64,000 nucleotides of DNA. Source: Amphiduros pacificus (Eukaryota; Annelida; Polychaeta; Phyllodocida; Hesionidae). Numbering within the stretch: position 1 is the first letter of the stretch; every line of letters begins with the position of its first letter. Shown piece by piece: positions 59,390 through 64,000 of this stretch. The DNA lies in NCBI GenBank assembly GCA_949316495.1, contig OX439010.1, positions 9,588,001 to 9,652,000 on the forward strand. The letters run 5' to 3'. A program made the position numbers and the translations under genes. The notes under the pieces are model-generated. The model was not told where the DNA came from, ran no database searches, and saw nothing but the letters and a program-made list of their open reading frames with translations.

Positions 59390-59890
59390 CCCAGAGCTGA
59401 CATTCTACAGGATGTCATGGTTAAGGTGAACCTCATCTTTCATGTTCATTTCAAGGATGTGGCCCCATCCTGATTGCATCAGCGTTCATTTCTTAAAACA
59501 ATGTTACGAGGCCTCAAGAGGGAGCCACCATCACGAACAATGCAGTCACCATCATTCACGAGCGGAGAATTCTTCCAGATATATCCACTTATCTGGAAAC
59601 ATAAAGTGGTGAGCAAGAATGAAAAACCTGCCAATTCCCCCAGAGACTCCTGCCCAAATGGCACTTTTATGTCCACCTTGAGACTAGAACAAGGAGAACG
59701 TATGCTACCATTGATCCCAATTCACATGCCATTGGCTCAGGTTCAGCATGTACAAGTACGAGCAAAAGACAGTATAAGATTTAGAATGTTATCAATCTTG
59801 TCAGCCCCAACATCTCCAGGGGGATTTCACTTAATTTCAGCAAAAACACAACATGCAGGTGCAAAACCGGACAATTTATCATGTTAAACA
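59390..59890. other. GC-richer island with unrecognised 137-codon frame
   Basis: The plus-strand frame at 59474-59887 has a basic, Ser/Pro-rich start and no domain I can name. A 65-codon frame lies opposite. It has the most protein-like composition of the unexplained frames, but splice sites are not evident. Confidence 0.3.
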
Positions 59891-60710
59891 AACATGTAAT
59901 TTATCACAGGAAAATAATCAGCAAAATTTGATAGAGTGTAGATAGGTTTGAAGTTGAAATTGGAAATAAAGCAAAGTTCACAAAGGTTATGAAAGTACAA
60001 ATGTTTTAATACCCTGCATATTGGAGTCAAGGTTCTTAAAAAATGCCCATATTTCAGTTCAATAATTCCATCTATGTGGCCATGACCTCAAAGGCTTTGA
60101 TCACATATCTTTTTGGCATTAAATATGAGTCAAAATCATTTGGCTTTGTAGAATAAAGAAGAAACTAAAACGTTTAGATTTTGTCTTTTAATCATGGTAG
60201 TGAGTCCAAAAAACTTGAATTAAGCCAATCATCCCAGCAACTATAAATAACTTAAGTTTAATCTTTGACTTAAATCATGGATGAGCATTAATCACAAGAT
60301 ATGATAAATTAATGTAATAAATTCTCGTCATTAATGTCCATTGTTGCATAATATGACATAATCTGGAAGGTGCATACTAGTACCATAACCTAGATAAGCT
60401 TCACACCATTACTCACCCAAATAAGCAGCCATAAATGTGCATAAAATTATTCAATCTTACAAAGCTGTTCCAGAATATTTCCAGGGTGATGGAAGCCAAA
60501 ACCCTGGAGATTTAACCAACTTGATATGTAAGATTTCTTGATTTTGGTGCATTAGTTTCAAAACCCTATTGGCTCTCAGAATTATAACATTTAGAATTAA
60601 TTATCAGAATTTGGACTTGTTATGCATGTTATATTTTATTAAAAGAGGAGATATTCAATGCAATCATTCAATATCTCTATGCAATTTGTGCTACTATTTT
60701 GGTAGATGTA
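59891..60710. other. AT-rich noncoding DNA
   Basis: Nothing recognisable. Confidence 0.5.
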
Positions 60711-61004
60711 AGCAATAAGTTGAGAAATTGACTTTCATGTTGGGACGACACCTAGTGTTTAATTAGCAAGGTTATGAAATAAATGAATTTGATGATCGTG
60801 CATGATAATTTTGATGTATGAAAGTGGTTTGGTTTTTCATTCAGCCTGGATGATTGAGATAAATTTACAGATTATTAGATAACAAAAGTTTAAGTTCAAA
60901 TCATCATTAATACTGCAACAGATGCCTTTTTCTTTCAAGAACATTTATCCTTTAATTAAACACCAGGTGTCCCAACTTGCAAGTCATTTTCTCAACTAAT
61001 TGCT
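60711..61004. mobile_element. Inverted-repeat element with ~56-61-bp arms (MITE-like)
   Basis: The left arm at 60711-60771 pairs with 60949-61004 over most of its length, with a handful of mismatches and one 3-bp gap (left GGGACGACACC against GGGACACC). The interior of about 177 bp has no coding capacity. Length and shape fit a MITE, but no convincing target-site duplication is seen. Both arms carry T-box-like palindromes (ACACCTAGTGT and ACACCAGGTGT). Confidence 0.65.
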
Positions 61005-61534
61005 TTTTCTTTACAACGAATTGACATAAAATCTTTATCTGGCAATGAATGCCGAGTCTATATAAATTTACATATTACTTGTTAGATTCTACTTTTTAAT
61101 CTACATGACAACAATTTCATCTGATTTCCAGCTTTAACAATGAACATACTTTTCTTGCCTTTTTCCTTGGTAATTAATGTGTCAGGTCACTAGGTAGCCT
61201 CTATTCATGTGAGATGAATTTTGCTTACACTTTCTCCAAGATTCTTGACCTAAAGATTATTCTTAATATTTTCCTAGCATTTGTCTCCTATTCATGCCTT
61301 CACGATTATTCTCAATGTTTTCCAGCATTCTGTCCACCATAACTACACGTTTCATCTCAATGATTTCCTTATATTTTGTCTATTATTCATTAATACATGT
61401 CACTTTGCAATAAAGCTGTCTTAATATCGCCAAATCTAATGAATAAATTAATTTAAAACATAATAAATTCCAGTAAAGATGTCATCAGACTATGGTACTG
61501 TATTTGTATGGTTTGAATCTCCTCTCGAATCTTA
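61005..61534. other. AT-rich noncoding DNA
   Basis: Spacer between the two inverted-repeat elements; nothing else seen. Confidence 0.5.
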
Positions 61535-61788
61535 GGGACGGGTCATTAGACATCTAGGGGGGGGGGGGGGTTGAGATATTTTTTGTGTGCATCATTGAGC
61601 TAAGATTTTTGTTTTCTTTTATAACTGGACTAGGATATTTTTCTTACATTTTTGGGCTAGGATATTTTTTACTGATGCCAAGATATTTTTTATTGCCAAA
61701 TGAGGCTAAAATATTTTTTTTATGGCAATCATGAGCTAGGATATTAAAAAAAACCATACCCCCCCCTAGATGTCTAAAGACCCGCCCT
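61535..61788. mobile_element. MITE-like element with G/C-run termini
   Basis: Left end GGGACGGGTCATTAGACATC followed by a run of G; right end a run of C followed by TAGATGTCTAAAGACCCGCC, its near reverse complement. The inverted repeats exceed 25 bp. The interior is noncoding and made of about six diverged GCTAGGATATTTTT-type repeats. Possible TTA flanks are ambiguous, so superfamily assignment (PIF/Harbinger would fit TWA) is only a suggestion. Confidence 0.7.
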
Positions 61789-63520
61789 TTATGCGATGTG
61801 CATCTTTGTCTATGGTCAGTTTGGCTTTATCATCACATCATTATCTCATATTATTATTGCGTTCATAAAAATATTAGGTTTTATCAATGAATATATACAT
61901 TTCATTAATTTATATCACCTTACATGTATACATCTCACATAATTCAATGGAATATTTCGGTATAACGAGAGTTCTGTGGACCTCTAAATTTACGTATCTT
62001 AGTATTTTTGCAAATAACACTTATTGGCATAATCAACATAATTTAATAACAGGAATATATATTTTATTTTTAAACACTAGAAGCAGTCAGTTCTTTAAAT
62101 TTACATTGAAGTATACTTTTATCCCATGTCATGGTTATGCCAATTTCCTCAAGTTTGTTGCCAAGAATGTTCCTTTCATATTTGTTTTATTGCTGTTTGC
62201 ATCACAGACATGATCTCAGGTGGTATATTTGCCTGTATTGATAAACTATATGATGATATTGTTATCTGTCCTTTTTCAAAGCATCCAGTAGGAAGACAGA
62301 CAGACAATCTCATGACAGGTCCCCAGTTATTGGTGTCCCTTTTGACATATCGTACTATAGACCCTTAATGATCTGTGCTGACTTTGCAGGACAAACAGAG
62401 GGATTCAAGAGGAATCAAAATATTAAAATAATGTGTACATACATTTTAGATTAACACATGGTCACGCAGTGTTTGGTGAGACAGAAAAATATTTCCAGCA
62501 CAGAATAGCACATTGTAAGTGTCAAGTTGAGGGTTTAAGAGAGAGACAGAGGTGAAACTAGAGAACCCAGCAGGTGTGAGTTACAGTTAGCGTCGTTAAG
62601 ACAAGCTTTAGTACCATTGAGACCACCAGGAGGTGTTTGAGTGCCAGACTTGACTTGGGCCCTCAAGTTGGCTGTCGTAATTGAACTAACTGCATCCGAT
62701 GACATTTTCCCCTCTTAAGAATGAAGTTTCAATGGTTAGGAGCGGGAGAGGGTATGAGTTTCTCTGTGGAAGGTGGTCAGGGGATAGTCGGTTGAGATTG
62801 GACAACTGTTGCGTCTTAGCGTGGCGCGGCGGTGCGCCCTGGGCGGAACCAAGGCAGTTCAATATGAGCGTCCACACCGGAAGTGGTGGTAATAGGTAAC
62901 ACATCAAGTCATAATGAGGCTCCAGCGTAGGGTAATTCTAACCTGGGACAGGAAGCTTACATATGGATGCATGGCCCCTACCACAGGAAATATCACCCAT
63001 CACAAATCAATGGCGCATTATTTGATCCAAGGTCTTGAGCGCATCTTCATTGCTGACACCTGCTTATTAATTCAGACTGGCTCAGAGCTGAGCAGTTTAC
63101 ATAAATCAATGTTTGCTGTAGGAAAACTCCTCAGTCTTTGTAGTCCATAATTATATCATCTGAGTTCTGTGTGGTGGATGGGTTAGGCCCAGGCAGTGCT
63201 TGTATTTAGCTATTGCATAGATATTCACGGGCTTTGAGCTGCCATTTGGACAAAGAACAGACCCGCCAAACACCGCCTAATATATGCCTTTGGTGAAAGG
63301 GAAATTACTTTGCAAAACACCACAGTGGGCATGGATGACGTTTTCCTCGGGACAAAGTGGAGAAGGTCCGCGTCAGTTAATAGTGAGGTCTTGGCATCAG
63401 TAAAAGATGCTCTTTGCAGATAGGACTTCATGTCTGATAAGGCTGAGGCAACCCGACAGCTGACATGGCTGGAATCAGGGCTTATCATATAACGTCCGCA
63501 TGCTGATAAGGACGCTCTCC
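61789..63520. other. Noncoding DNA, GC-richer from about 62500
   Basis: A 108-codon frame at 61887-62213 lies in AT-rich DNA. Frames at 62699-62907 (both strands) and 63225-63560 (minus) lie in GC-richer patches. None is recognised. The last runs into the terminal minisatellite. Confidence 0.4.
62633..62645 (+). promoter_or_regulatory. CTCF-like motif (moderate, forward)
   Basis: CCACCAGGAGGTG matches the left half of the CTCF core exactly, with two substitutions on the right. Confidence 0.35.
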
Positions 63521-64000
63521 ACCACAGAGAGGCTGAGTCACCAGAGAGAGGCTGAGTCACCAGAGAGAGGCTGAGTCACCACAGAGGGGCTGGGTCACCA
63601 CAGAGAGGCTGAGTCACCACAGAGAGGCTGGGCTGGGTCACCACAGAGGGGCTGGGTTACCACAGAGGGGCTGGGTCACAGTGTGGTCACCACAGAGGGG
63701 CTGAGTCACCACAGAGAGGCTGGGCTGGGTCACCACAGAGGGGCTGAGTCACCACAGAGGGGCTGGGTCACCACAGAGAGGCTGAGTCACCACAGAGGGG
63801 CTGGGTCACCACAGAGGGGCTGAACCACCACATAGGGGCTGAGTCACCACAGAGAGTCACAGTGTGGTCACCACAGAGGGGCTGAGTCACAGTGTGGTCA
63901 CCACAGAGGGGCTGGGTCACCACAGAGAGGCTGAGTCACAACAGAGAGGCTGAGTCACCACAGAGAGGCTGTGTCACCACAGAGGGGCTGGGTCACCACA
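63521..64000. repeat. 19-bp minisatellite with eleven TGAGTCA heptamers; runs off the window
   Basis: Units read about GGCTGAGTCACCACAGAGA, with TGAGTCA at 63534, 63553 and 63572 showing the 19-bp period. I count eleven perfect TGAGTCA (AP-1) sites, ten or so sister units with CTGGGTCACC instead, and interspersed CACAGTGTGGTCAC segments that make longer composite units. The right end lies beyond the window. Confidence 0.95.

Noticed and set aside
1-64000. CRISPR array, operon or prokaryotic origin of the arrays
   Set aside because: Tandem repeats are head-to-tail without spacers, no cas-like or packed genes exist, and the sequence has animal intergenic character.
1-64000. Conserved microRNA hairpins (let-7, miR-124, miR-9, miR-1 and similar seeds)
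   Set aside because: I looked for the mature sequences by eye and saw none; a covariance or small-RNA search would be needed to be certain.

Overview
The window looks like a gene-poor stretch of an animal genome, most likely an invertebrate. It is AT-rich (roughly two thirds A+T by eye), with no operon-like gene packing, no long recognisable reading frame, many minisatellites, tRNA-like SINE heads, MITE-like inverted-repeat elements, and motifs matching animal CTCF, RFX and ZNF143 sites. A lophotrochozoan such as a mollusc is my guess from general character, not a demonstrated assignment.

I recognise no protein-coding gene, rRNA or intact tRNA. The longest open frames are either translations of tandem repeats (263 codons on the minus strand at 54.7-55.5 kb from a 27-bp repeat; others at 7.3-7.6, 12.8-13.2 and 46.8-47.5 kb) or frames in moderately GC-rich islands that are often open on both strands and match no family I know.

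Layout: 0-5.6 kb holds noncoding DNA, a 72-bp duplication, a 64-bp array and a 76-bp duplication. 5.6-6.3 kb is a GC-richer island. 6.7-7.6 kb has two minisatellites. 10.7 kb has a tRNA-like SINE head. 11.07-12.32 kb is a 73-bp satellite split by two head-to-tail copies of a palindromic element. 12.9-13.5, 21.4, 22.7, 23.7-24.1, 29.1-30.0, 33.4, 46.8-47.3, 54.8-55.5 and 63.5-64.0 kb are further tandem arrays. 60.7-61.0 and 61.5-61.8 kb are two inverted-repeat elements.

Between the repeats lie GC-richer islands (about 3.8, 5.9, 15.2, 20.5, 23.3, 24.3, 31.6, 35.4, 38.4, 39-40.3, 44.8, 46.4, 50.4, 57.7, 59.6 and 62.8 kb). These carry strong transcription-factor-like motifs: RFX X-boxes, ZNF143/SBF motifs, CTCF-like motifs, and an E2F site next to a 14-bp palindrome. 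Taken together, the window is best read as intergenic or long-intron DNA with many candidate regulatory elements. No gene in view can be named as their target. Two minisatellites each carry eleven perfect AP-1 heptamers, which I consider among the most unusual features here.
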